Of a DNA stretch of 64,000 bases, positions 1 through 9,084 are shown in pieces (the first letter of the stretch is position 1; every line of letters starts with the position of its first letter). The stretch comes from Elgaria multicarinata webbii (lineage: Eukaryota > Chordata > Lepidosauria > Squamata > Anguidae): contig NC_086183.1 of NCBI RefSeq assembly GCF_023053635.1, positions 29,151,501-29,215,500 on the forward strand, read 5' to 3'. Below the pieces are notes generated by a model, which was not told where the DNA came from, did not search any database, and saw only the letters and a program-made list of their open reading frames with translations. Made by a program: the position numbers and the translations under genes.

Positions 1-313
1 AGCGCCTAGTTAAACTACGGAACTCACTACCACAAGATGTGGTGATGGTCACCCATTTGGATGGTTTTAAAAGGGGGTTGGATAAATTCATGGAGGCGAA
101 GGCTATCCATGGCTACTAGCCCTGATGGCTAAGTGCAGCCTCCAGTATCCAAGGCAGTAAGCCTGTGTGGGGAACATGGGTGGGCGGGTGCTGTTGCACC
201 ATGTCCTGCTTTGTCGGTCCCTGGTCGACAGCTGGTTGGCCACTGTGTGAACAGAGTGCTGGACTAGGTGGACCCTCGGTCTGATCCAGCAGGGCTCTCC
301 TGATGTTCTTGTA
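1..313 (+). mobile_element. CR1-type LINE 3' end, fragment (cut by window start)
   Basis: The sequence matches at least seven other places in this window, from the segment ACTCACTACCACAAGATGTG to the terminal GATCCAGCAGGGCTCT block. Read in frame, the start resembles the C-terminal end of a CR1-clade reverse transcriptase ORF (W-N/T-S-L-P-Q-D then D-G-F-K-R-G-L-D-K-F). It lies in the intron before the last TOMM40 exon. It is 5'-truncated, as is usual for LINE insertions. Confidence 0.75.
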
Positions 314-398
314 TTTCTTGAGAGCTCACGGCTGCTCCGTTGCCGTTTCGTTGGAACGCGCTCTTCCGCCCTGACCGTGTTTCTCCTCCCCTTCTCAG

Positions 399-538
399 GC
401 TCCGTCGACAGCAACTGGATTGTGGGGGCAGCGCTGGAAAAGAAGCTCCTCCCACTGCCGCTCACGCTGGCCATGGGCGCCTTTCTCAACCACCGCAAGA
501 ACAAATTCCAGTGTGGCTTTGGCCTTACCATTGGCTAA
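399..538 (+). CDS. TOMM40: TOMM40, terminal coding exon (partial gene)
   Basis: This is the last exon of the mitochondrial outer-membrane import pore Tom40, a beta-barrel that passes nuclear-encoded precursor proteins through the TOM complex. A pyrimidine-rich tract ending in CTTCTCAG precedes position 399. The exon completes a split Gly codon and then encodes 45 residues. They include [10 protein letters not shown], the [15 protein letters not shown] strand and the ending [12 protein letters not shown], then TAA. As I recall the human protein, only a few residues differ. All earlier exons lie left of the window, and the 398 bases upstream are intron holding a LINE tail. TOMM40 is the classic left neighbour of APOE, which anchors the locus. 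Confidence 0.96.
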
Positions 539-1850
539 TCCCCGCCCCCTCCTCTTCCCCACCTGTTCAGTGCAGCTCACGCCCCTTTGTCCCTCCCACT
601 TGCGTCCGCCCAGCGGTGGCGTCCATGGGGCGTGGGGGGGGGGAACCCAAAGAGTGTCGTGGGGAGGGGAGGCAGGATGTATTGAGCAATGAGTCTTCCC
701 CTCCCCTCTCTCTTTCTCACCCTTCCTCTCACCCGCCCACAAAGAGCAGTCAGCTGGTTCTCAGGGAACTTGGAGGCAGGACTCTGTGTGGGGTTTACGG
801 CCAGAGCTTTCTTCCCGGAGGGCCCTTTGACGGAAGCAGCTGCTCGGCCGGCCTGCTGCCACTAGAGGGGGGTGTTGTTTTGGGCCTGGGGGAAGCAGGT
901 GCGTTCTGACGGAATCTACGGCCGGTAATGCAACGCAGGAGGTGGTAGGAGCAGCACGAACCCCAGGGCCGAGCATGGGACGATGGTTCCTGGACCCGGA
1001 CCCGGACCGGAGAGCTACATCCCTCTGTACAGTTCTCCCTCCCTCCCTCCCGCCCCCGGTTCCCTTATTTCTTTCTGTTCAGAGAGAAGCATCCTTCCCT
1101 TCCCATTTTCTTTCTCTGGCCCGGAGGGACAAGTGCTCCTTTGACGGTTTTGTAAAAGTGCCCAAGCGGCCAGTCCCAGCCTTCAGGGCCTTAACTCCCA
1201 CCACCAGGAACCATTTGATCCTTCCTGGCACGTGTTCCGAAGCCCAGACCTCTTAACCCTCCCTTTTTTCTTACCTCCCTGTTCCATTTTTTTTCTTTTT
1301 TTTTAAAAAAAACCCAGTGTTTTTGTCTTGCTGCTTTTCCTTCAGGGTTCCCCACTGCCTCCCCTTCTCTTCACACACATGCGCACCCCTTGCTGCTGCT
1401 GCTGCTGCCAGCAACAGGTTTTGCAGGAAGTATCTTTCTGCTTCTGTATCTGCTGGATGCATTAGCACCGTTTCCCCCTCCTCCCCCCCCGCCTCCACCT
1501 TTACCTTTCATCACCCCACCCCCGAAAAAGACCCCCACCCAATGCACGGAGACGCTCTATGGGACCAGAGGGAGAGAAACACCCACCCACAGCTGCCCAG
1601 CGTGCCTGCCACCCCCCCCACACACCCCCTGTGGAGATAGCGGGGGAATCTCTGCATGCCCTCCTTCCCTCTCGCCGCCAGAGACTGAGTGTAAATCATG
1701 TTTATAAGTTATGGGAACGAAACGATCTTTTACAGAAGAAAAACAAAACCAAAAAAAAAAAAAAAAAAGCCCTGCAAGGTGAGAGCCGCCCTCCCTCTGC
1801 AAAGTTGGGAACGTCGGGTTTCAATTAAAAAATGCAAAAACATCTGCCAC
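539..1850 (+). other. Probable TOMM40 3' UTR and following GC-rich non-coding DNA
   Basis: The stretch after the TOMM40 stop is GC-rich and C-tract-rich and matches no repeat copy elsewhere in the window. It holds a short (TGC)n run near 1390-1407, an A-rich run at 1741-1769 and an ATTAAA hexamer at 1824-1829. Several open frames occur here, but they are by-products of C-rich composition, overlap each other and resemble no protein I know. Where the transcript ends is inferred. Confidence 0.45.
1824..1829 (+). terminator. TOMM40: Candidate TOMM40 poly(A) signal (ATTAAA)
   Basis: ATTAAA is the second most common vertebrate poly(A) hexamer. I saw no AATAAA between the stop codon and this site. 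A T/G-rich tract follows at about 1862-1885, as expected downstream of a cleavage site. The 3' UTR would be about 1.3 kb, longer than I would expect from mammals, so this is tentative. Confidence 0.35.
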
Positions 1851-2325
1851 CCTTCTTCCAGCCTTTCTCTGTCTTTTTTTGGTTTGTTCCTGCTCCCTGT
1901 CTCACAGGGTGGCAGCGCAGAACCTGTTTCAGCGCAAGTTTTGAATCCCGTTTCAGAGACGTTCGCAGCGGCTGCATTCCAGTAGTGGACAGGGCTCCAA
2001 ATGCCAGTGTATTTTAGCTGAAAAGTTCTCACTGCCGGTAACTAAGCCTTAAGAAAAACATTTCGACCTTTTAGAAAGGGAGAAGAAATATGTCCAGCTG
2101 CTTGAACACTGAAACGCTTGGTGGTTTGGGGAACGTGTGGACCTGGAGGAAGGGACTAGGGCTTTATGGGGAATTCAGGGAGGCTGGATTGGGGACCCTG
2201 GAGGGCTGGTTCTGCATCCTTGTCGTAGAAGGTGGGTTGACTGGAGCTTGGTTCCAGGCTTTTCCGTAGCCACTTGGATGTGGCTCAGAAGTATGGAATG
2301 CAAATGGCCCTGCTTTCAAATAAGA

Positions 2326-2530
2326 GCTCCTGGAGGAGAAGGCTATCAATGGCTACTAGTCCTGTTGGCTAAGTGCAACCTCCAGAAGCAGTAAGTTGTT
2401 GGGGAATATGGGTGGGAGGGTGCTGTTGCACTATGTCCTGCTTTGTTGGTCCCTGGTTGACCCCTGTGAGCAGAGTGCTGCGCTGGATGGACCTTTGGTC
2501 TGATCCAGGAGGGCTCTTCAGATGTTCTTG
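2326..2530 (+). mobile_element. CR1-type LINE 3' end, fragment
   Basis: Same family as positions 1-313: it starts in the CTGGAGGAGAAGGCTATCAA block and runs to the GGGCTCTTCAGATGTTCTTG end. The central block differs by small deletions from the other copies. Confidence 0.7.
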
Positions 2531-2621
2531 GTGTAGCCTAGTGGCCAAAACCCAAGCTGTGATCTCCCCATTCTGACCTGGTGCCTGCCAGGAGCTTCAT
2601 AGGCCAGTGTGGTGTAGGGAG

Positions 2622-2805
2622 GGGGCCATAGCTCAGTGTGATAGAGCATGTAGGTGGCACATGGAAGGTCCCCGGTTTGATCCCCTGCTTCTCCAGGTGG
2701 GGAAAGGAAAGGAATCCCACCCTGGAGAGCCATGGCTGCCAGTTAGGGTTGGTAACACTGGGCTAGGTTGACTGAGAGTATACAGCAGCTTCTTATGTTC
2801 CTAGT
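2622..2805 (+). mobile_element. tRNA-derived SINE
   Basis: The head resembles a tRNA gene: an A-box-like segment (TAGCTCAGTGTGATAGAGC) and a B-box-like GGTTTGATCCC at 2674-2684, about 30 bp apart. The body follows and ends in GCAGCTTCTTATGTTCC, a 3' end shared with LINE tails in this window. It is a retroposed copy, not a functional tRNA gene, because the acceptor and anticodon arms do not close. Confidence 0.7.
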
Positions 2806-3227
2806 TGCACTAACAAGAAGTCGGTACAGGGGTGAGCCCTGTTTGCATGGCGTTAGACCGGGCTAGTGGTCATGAGGAACATCCCCACGGAAGAAGGATG
2901 TGGTGCAGCAGCTGTCTGCAGACGCCCTCAGGAGGAAGTGAGAACTATCTGGCCTCCCGCGTGTCCATCCATCTGTCTAGACCAGCTGACTCAGCCCAAA
3001 GTAACCCTGCAGTAGCTGCCTTTCACCTAGACCCTTCAAAATTGCCTGCTGAGACTCTCTCTGGCTGCCTCACGCTCCCACTTGCCAGGCTGAAGGCCGC
3101 GGCTTTCCTCGCAGCAAATGCAAGCTAAGTTCTGAATGGTCAGGTCCAGCCTGGTCTACAGCAGGGTGTTAAAAGTGGGCGAAAGAATGGACCTTGCATG
3201 CCTTTAAGCGACGGCTAACTAGCTGGT

Positions 3228-3425
3228 TTTGAACTGGTGGCTCAAGTTCAATTCAGTGGTGGAGCTTCACATGGAAAGTCCCCAGTTCAATGGATGTCTG
3301 GTGTTAAAAGGTTCTTGAGTGACGAGTGGGAAAGACTCTGGCTAGAGGTGATGGGGATTGTAATTAACACATCTGGAATACAGGAAAGGCTGGATCAGCG
3401 GTCTGATTCAGCATCTTCATAAGGA
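3228..3425 (+). mobile_element. Decayed tRNA-derived SINE
   Basis: A diverged relative of the SINE at 2622-2805. It keeps the order of box-like motif, CAGTTCAAT segment, a GGGAAAGACTC block, then GGTCTGATTCAGCATCTTCA at the end. Internal blocks are scrambled by small indels, so it is older. Confidence 0.45.
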
Positions 3426-3571
3426 TCAAATAATGTATTGTGAAGTCTAGGCCCAAGAGGTGCTTTGAGGATCCTGAAAAGAGCAGCCTTGGCTTGAACC
3501 TGCTGGTTAATTTTGTTGGATGCACAGCAGAGGTGATTGTGTGAACTGGGTCATTGTATCCGTTTCAACAG

Positions 3572-4000
3572 ACCACAACAGTTTATTTATTTACAATATT
3601 TATGTACTGCTCAACTATCTTAACAGATTCCAGAGCGGTGAACATAGGTATAAATAGTAAAAGAAATTAGATTTACAAAGCAAATTAAAATTGTTCAATT
3701 TAAAAACAGGAACCAGAAAAACAGTGGCTAGTCAGTTGAAGAAGGCTTCTCGAAACAAGTTGTTTTCAGGAGGCGCCAGATGCAGGTCCTTCCAAAGAGA
3801 AGGGGCCACCACACTAAAGGCTCTTCTCCGGGTGGACTCTAATCGGGCCAAAGGTCCATGTGGAACCACCAGGAGCAGGCCCTCCAATGACCTCAGTGAC
3901 TGGGCAGGTTGGTAAAGGAGAAGGTGCTCTCTCAGTTGTATTTCTGTTTTTATAGATCGTAGGAAAGCCGCTGACTGCTTCCTCTCCCCCCCCCCCCGCG
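3572..4000 (-). mobile_element. L2-like LINE 3' end, fragment
   Basis: On the minus strand a frame at 3732-4034 gives R-A-F-S-V-V-A-P-S-L-W-K-D-L followed by F-R-E-A-F, the pattern at the C-terminus of L2/CR1-clade ORF2 proteins (AF-S-V-x-A-P-x-L-W-N-x-L-P). A T-rich tail with a TTTATTTATTTA motif lies at 3581-3600, where the 3' end of a minus-strand copy should be. Confidence 0.6.
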
Positions 4001-4734
4001 AAGTCAAACTCTGCTGACGTTTGACAAAAAACAAAGAACATTTTGTTGTTAAAGATAGTCCTTTTTCAGCTCAAGCTTGGTAGAAGGAGGAAGCAATCAA
4101 ACCCTTCTCATTTGTCCTAGAGTCTTGTCTTGACAAGACAAGGTTTTGTTTTTTTAATCCCCGTCTCTCTGCTGTTTGTAGATGGGATTCACCGAAGGCT
4201 TGGTGATTTACTGGCACCAGCAAACTGCTGTTTTTTAATCTTGCATAGCAGACTTGTAAGACCAGAAGCTAAATGAGTAAAGTAATAAAAAAAGTAAAAA
4301 ATAATATATACCGGTAGGTGTAATAGTTTAGCTGCCTTCTGCAAGTACTGCATGGGCTTAGGCCGGCTAACTGCTAATTGCCCCTTTGATCGCTTCCCGT
4401 AGACTCCCTTTCTCCAGACATTATCAGTAGTAAGATACCCTTTGCTTCTGAGACTTCCCCGCTCCCAAGGTTTCTTATCCACATCACCAGCCAGCATGGA
4501 GTTCTAATATCTCAAGCCGGGCAAGGTCCAGGAGACCAGTTTTCTGAACAGGAGAGGAGGATTTTATCCCCATGTTCATAGCAAGGAAGCAGCATATACC
4601 AACCCCAGATCAAGAAGGAATTAAGATTTAAGGGTCTGGTGTGGTGTGGTGTATTTATATTGGTTTAGAACAGGGACGTGAAACTCCCTGTAATACAGGC
4701 CCACCTGTAATCCTTATTTGATTTCTTGCTTTCC

Positions 4735-4810
4735 AGTGTTTTTCCTCCCATTCTGAAAGCTTGAAATACCTTCTCCTAAGGCTCATTTACTGCCGGTGAG
4801 AGCTTTAAGC
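4735..4810 (+). repeat. Unnamed interspersed repeat, short copy
   Basis: Contains the string CTGAAAGCTTGAAATACC, a CTCCTAAGG block and AGAGCTTTAAGCT. The same order recurs near 38335-38400, 47095-47160 and 61895-61965. The family class is unknown. Confidence 0.45.
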
Positions 4811-4967
4811 TCCAGTATCCGAGGCAGTAAGCCTGTGTGCACCAATTGCTGGGGAACATGGGTGGGAGGGTGCTGTTGTGCCGTGTCCTGCTTTGTGGGT
4901 CCCTGTGTGAACAGTGCTGGGCTAGATGGACCCTTGGTTTGATCCAGTAGGGCTCTTCTTACGTATT
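4811..4967 (+). mobile_element. CR1-type LINE 3' end, fragment
   Basis: Same family as 1-313, from the CCAGTATCCGAGGCAGTAAG block to GGGCTCTTCTTACG. Confidence 0.7.
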
Positions 4968-5149
4968 TTTGGCCTCACCTCTTTTTACCTTAGCCCCCCA
5001 ACCACCGGAATACACCCCCTGAGAGCTGCTCTGATGTTAATTTGGGGGCCCAGACTGAAAGGTTTAACAGCCCTGGTCTAGACTCTTATGTTGTATGTGC
5101 AAATGTCCCCATTTTACAGATGGGGCTACTGAGGGTGTGCGCCGCACAA

Positions 5150-5240
5150 GGCCATTTATTTATTTATGTATTTATTATTTATTTATTACATTTTTATACC
5201 GCCCAATAGCTGAAGCTCTCTGGGCGGTTCACAAAGGCCA
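5150..5240 (-). mobile_element. LINE 3' tail (L2-like), short fragment
   Basis: T-rich tract with TTTATTTATTTA followed by ATACCGCCCAATAGCTGAAG and CTCTGGGCGGTTCACAAA. The same tail recurs, in either orientation, near 8195, 27410, 30290, 50670 and 52520. Confidence 0.55.
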
Positions 5241-5748
5241 TCTGAGTGAACCCCTTCCTGTGCTTGAACCAGAGGCTCCCGGCCCCGAAGCTGATCTAAA
5301 CTGGAGCAGCGTGGCTTCCATTTACAAGGACAGAGCAGTGGGGAACTGGGCTGGAACTTGCAACAACAGTTGTAAAGTGGAATTAGTTTAGTTTCTAGCA
5401 GCTGTAAAGTGGGATTAGTTTAGTTTCTATCGGTTAGAAAGGAAAGTGAAGGGCTGGACTGGACGTTAGACTACTTGATTTCTCTCCAAGTTGCAAGAGG
5501 ACAAAGAGCCTGGTAAAATGGAGAGCGCTTATGGGAAAACCAAAAATGGATTTGTGCATGAGACCTCAGTTCTAAAAGTATGAGCTTGGCCACAAAGGCA
5601 CTAAGTCAAACATCGTTTGGTCCTGTTCCCAGCCACTATTTTGCACATGCCTTCAACATCCTAGTAAAAGGACTAGCATTTCTAGCATGCCTGATGTTTG
5701 TCTATCCCTGTTATAGTAGTTTCCTGTAGTCCTGGAGTGTGGAATATG
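5241..5748. other. Non-coding DNA, no feature seen
   Basis: Mixed-composition sequence with no credible exon, RNA gene or repeat copy that I recognise. A 17-bp direct repeat (GTAAAGTGG then ATTAGTTTAG) occurs near 5372-5395 and 5405-5427. Confidence 0.5.
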
Positions 5749-5756
5749 GTTCATAT

Positions 5757-6256
5757 TAGGGGTGTGCACGGACCCCCAGCTCCTCTTCGCCGCGGAGCTC
5801 CGGCTCCAAATCGGAGCTCCGCAGTGGAGGGGAGTGGCGCCAGGTAAGGCCCCCCTCCCTCCTCTCCCTTACCTGCAGAGCCCGGGGGCCTTACCTGCGT
5901 CCGTCCGCGGTCCCTCGGCTTCTTCAATTGAGCCCTTGGCTCAACCAGGAAGTCTGGGCCGCAAGTGCTCAATTGAAGAAGCCGAGGGACCGCGGATGGA
6001 GGCAGGTAAGGGAGAGGAGGGGGGGTTACCAGGCCCTGCCGCTGTCGCCGCAAGGGTGACAGCGGCAGAGCCCGGTAAACCCCACTTACCTTTCTTGTGG
6101 AGCTCCGGATCGAGGCGAAGGACCCGCCTTCACCTCGATCCTCTTCGCAATGCTCCGCCGGCCCCCCAATCCTCTTCGCCTCCGCCTTAAGGGTAGGCGA
6201 AGCCCCCCGCTCCGCTCCTGCTTCTCCGGTTCGAGGAGAAGCGGAGCACAACCCTA
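5757..6256. mobile_element. GC-rich foldback DNA transposon (family A), complete copy
   Basis: Exactly 500 bp between perfect 8-bp direct repeats GTTCATAT (5749-5756 and 6257-6264). It starts TAGGGGTGTGCAC and ends GCACAACCCTA, an imperfect terminal inverted repeat. Inside are nested inverted segments, for example the GCTTCTTCAATTGAG block at about 5918 and its complement at about 5968, so the single strand can fold. An 8-bp duplication is the hallmark of hAT transposases. Related copies are at 34376-34835, 39791-40423 and 52218-52460. It has no transposase; the GC-rich open frames across it are not genes. Confidence 0.8.
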
Positions 6257-6264
6257 GTTCATAT

Positions 6265-7040
6265 GATGTTTGTGAGTCCTGTTACTGCAGCCTTCCCAAA
6301 CTTTTTGAGTCAATGGGGCCCATTTGGAATTTTGAGAGAGTGCTGTGGGCGCTCTCACAACATGGCTTCCATGAGGCGGGCGGCTTGCCCAGTCATGCAG
6401 TGGTGGGGCAGGAATGATTCTCAGAATGCAAATGGATAAGACTAAAATACAAGTCGCTTGTCCAAGAACCTAGGCGCAAGGCAGAGGTGGGTTCTGACCC
6501 CTGAAATGCAAAACCATTCTTTTGAACCCAAATAAAGATGGCGCTGGAATGCGGCACCTCAGTTGGCAACATGGCAATCTCCAAGTTAAATAAAACATCT
6601 TAAGAAATACAATAAAAATCAGGAGAGGCCAAGAGCCTGGCCTGTGCCATTAGAGCTGACCATGACCCCGTTGGTGCCAGTGGTCATTACGTTGGCGACC
6701 CCAGTACCACAGCATTCACTGCCACTACCATGATGTAACGCCCACTAGCTTTGATTAGATTTCCTTTTTAACAAATAGACAAATTCGTGAAGTCTCTTAG
6801 CAATGATGGCTAAATTGAGCCCTCATGGAGTAAGGCAGGGAATAATAGGTGCTGGAGACAAACACACATTCCTGGCATTTGTGCCCTTCTTGTGAAGATC
6901 ATTTTGATTATCCGAGGTTGGTCCTTCGTTCTCATACGACCTGGGAGTTGTTTTGTTCTCATTTGCACTGATTTGTGGTTTGCTTGGGAGGGCAATAGTA
7001 GGAACGTAGCCACCAAAAGAGTTCCCAGAATGCCCCGCAG
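6265..7040. other. Non-coding DNA, no feature seen
   Basis: No exon with credible splice sites and no repeat recognised. Short open frames on the minus strand have no recognisable domain. Confidence 0.45.
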
Positions 7041-7043
7041 CAT

Positions 7044-7082
7044 CTCGTAATCCCACAAATGTGACATTTGTGGGATTACGAG
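7044..7082. repeat. Perfect 19-bp palindrome with 1-nt spacer
   Basis: Left arm CTCGTAATCCCACAAATGT at 7044-7062, a single G, and the exact complement at 7064-7082. Pairing breaks on both outer sides, so it is not the middle of a long foldback that I can see. Confidence 0.85.
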
Positions 7083-7499
7083 GGGGCAAAAATTAGCTTT
7101 CTGTTTAGTGTTTACCTCTCCCTGCACCCGCCACTATTCCTTGGAGGGTCAGGAGTAGCTTATTTGGTGGTGGGGTGTCTCTGCATCATGCGCGGCTCAA
7201 GGCCACACCGGCTTAGGTTTATCAAGCAATACTCAACTGTTGCTTGGGCCTCAGTAGCGTATGATGATCCGACAGGAATGCTGCCCACCCAGGCAAAAGG
7301 TTCTTCTTTCCCACAGCTGCTTTCACATTCCAGAGTTCCTCAGTATTGTTGGTAGCTGTTTTTCTCCCACACACACAACATCCTCGTTCCAGTTGGAGGC
7401 TGAACCTGTACCAATTGCCTCCCAGTCCTTCCTGGGAAAGGAGAAAATAATCTACTCACAGTTTGTTACCCATGGGTCATTTGATTGCGCAAACTGAGC

Positions 7500-7800
7500 C
7501 ATTGACCTGGTTCGCATGACAAGACAGCCCACCATGACTTAATTTACCTGCGGGGGCTGTAATGTTGTGCTGGGTGCCATTTTTGCACAGCCCTAATCTA
7601 ACTCTAAAACAAGCCATGGGTTATTTGAGGGTTGTCTCAAACAGCCCCTTCCGCCTGGGTTCACATGACGCAACAAGCCATGGCGAGCCAGACACCTGCC
7701 AGGCACTATGCAAAACGTTGCCTGCGGGCACCCAGCATGGTGCAACATCCCCTGTGGATAAATTAAGCCAAGGTGGGTTATCGTAACAGGCTAACAGGCT
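7500..7800. repeat. Probable MITE remnant with CATGG/CCATG motifs
   Basis: Repeated short motifs (GTTCGCATGAC, ACAAGCCATGG, GTTCACATGACGC, GCCAAGGTGGGTTAT) occur on both strands, as in the Tc1-like or hAT-like MITE remnants at 24760-24930 and 57840-58075. Ends could not be fixed. Confidence 0.35.
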
Positions 7801-7934
7801 AACTGCCTGTTACTGTATCTCTGCTGTACTGATAACACTGTTTACAGAATTACAAAGTTCAGAGGGATCCTGCATCTCTTTGCAGTCAAAGGCACTGGGT
7901 TGTAAGAGCCCCCTGAAAGGTCATTCAGACCATC

Positions 7935-7935
<1 letters not shown>

Positions 7936-7992
<57 letters not shown>

Positions 7993-8004
7993 TACTACTA
8001 CTAC
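7936..8004 (+). repeat. (ATT)n microsatellite with (ACT)n end
   Basis: About 18 ATT units, then a run of four to five ACT units to about 8004. Confidence 0.95.
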
Positions 8005-8025
8005 GCTCATGGTGGTTTTTCTAGA

Positions 8026-8105
8026 CCAGCCTTCCTGAACCTGGGCTGCTCCAGATGTGTTGGACTACAACTCCCAGAATGCCCCAGCTCTGGGGCATTG
8101 CCAAG
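8026..8105. mobile_element. Half copy of the 130-bp foldback (family B)
   Basis: Starts CCAGCCTTCCTGAACCTGGG and runs through GTGTTGGACTACAACTCCCA to the middle of the palindrome (CCAGCTCTGGGGCATT). The second arm is missing or degraded. Complete copies are at 27442-27571, 35464-35593 and 59167-59286. Confidence 0.65.
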
Positions 8106-8189
8106 TCATGCTGTCTTTTATGGATTCAGGAATTTCCTGACAATTGAGCATGTTTAAGTATGACTGCTTTCTGGACGTTGGCGTGGATT

Positions 8190-8250
8190 ATTATTATTTC
8201 TATACCACCCCATAGCCAAAGTGCTCTGGGCAGTTTACAACAATAGTAGC
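8190..8250 (-). mobile_element. LINE 3' tail (L2-like), short fragment
   Basis: TTATTATTATTTCTATACCA then CCCATAGCCAAAGTGCTCTG and GGCAGTTTACAAC: the same tail as 5150-5240. Confidence 0.5.
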
Positions 8251-8409
8251 GCTAAAGTTAAGTGCAGAACTCTGCTCCCCGCCCCCCCCCCTTGCAGGAT
8301 TATCCATTGTTCTCCATTTTTGCTTGTGTGAACGCACCTCTTTCATAGCCAAGAAGCTTCTGCCAGAAGTTAATGAGAATAGACAGAGGCTGACTTTAGA
8401 GAGATGTCC

Positions 8410-8415
8410 TTTATT
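8410..8415 (-). terminator. Poly(A) signal of the first apolipoprotein-like gene
   Basis: AATAAA on the minus strand, 126 nt past the stop codon at 8541. The paralogous gene has the same signal 129 nt past its own stop, and a few flanking bases (ATAATAAAG) also agree between the two. Confidence 0.75.
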
Positions 8416-8540
8416 ACATGATCTGGAAGGGGAGGGAGGTTACACCTGCCATGTTGCTGCGGTTGCAGTATATCCCCTTCTTCACCGGTTTCCATTCAGA
8501 AGTTGGTTAAGACCATCTCATCTGTTACTGGTGTGAAAAA

Positions 8541-9084
8541 TCATTGGTCTTGGGGAAAGACCGGGCGGTCCACCCACTCCCTAAACTCCTGCCTGTGTTT
8601 TTCGAATACCACCAGAATGTGTCCAAAGTGAGACCAAAGTTGTCGGTGGAACCCTTCCATTCTTCGTCTGACCGCCTCCTGCAGCTGGTTGGCGACAGGC
8701 ACAAGGGATTCGTGGAATTTTTCAAAACCGATGATATAAGGGCTCAGCCAAGGTCGGAAGGAGCCCAGCCACTCAGACAGATTCTTATTCAACTTGGTGT
8801 CCACCTCCTCAGTCATGGTGCTGAGGGAACTCAAGAGGGACTTTATGGATGGTTCCACCCTTTCTAGGAAAGGTTCAGTGTACGACTGCAGAATCTCAGA
8901 GAACTTCTCTGTTTCAGGCCTCATCTTTCTCCTCGCGCCATTCAGGAGCATTTGACCTTTATCCAGCACTCCCCGGGATACCTCACCAATTAGGCCATAT
9001 GTGTTTGAGGCTTCAGAGGACAACTCCCGCCCCAGCTTGTTTAAGTAGACACTGAGTTTTGAAATGACAGGTCTTATCTTTTCT
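8541..9084 (-). CDS. apo-like 1, coding exon 3 (lipid-binding body and C-terminus)
   Basis: The acceptor reads CCCCCACTTCAG before 9084, behind a long C tract on the minus strand. The exon completes a split Gln codon and encodes E-K-I-R-P-V-I-S-K-L and 170 further residues to TGA at 8541-8543. The frame is open for 544 nt with no repeat inside. It encodes almost the whole amphipathic part of the protein. Confidence 0.88.

Noticed and set aside
340-909. 189-codon frame overlapping the TOMM40 exon
   Set aside because: Out of frame with TOMM40 and continues through a C-rich 3' UTR; a shadow frame.
2622-2700. tRNA-like sequence with A and B boxes
   Set aside because: Part of a SINE; no closed cloverleaf, followed by a SINE body shared with other copies.
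5751-6251. Long open frames on both strands in GC-rich DNA
   Set aside because: They coincide exactly with the foldback transposon 5757-6256 and arise from its GC content.
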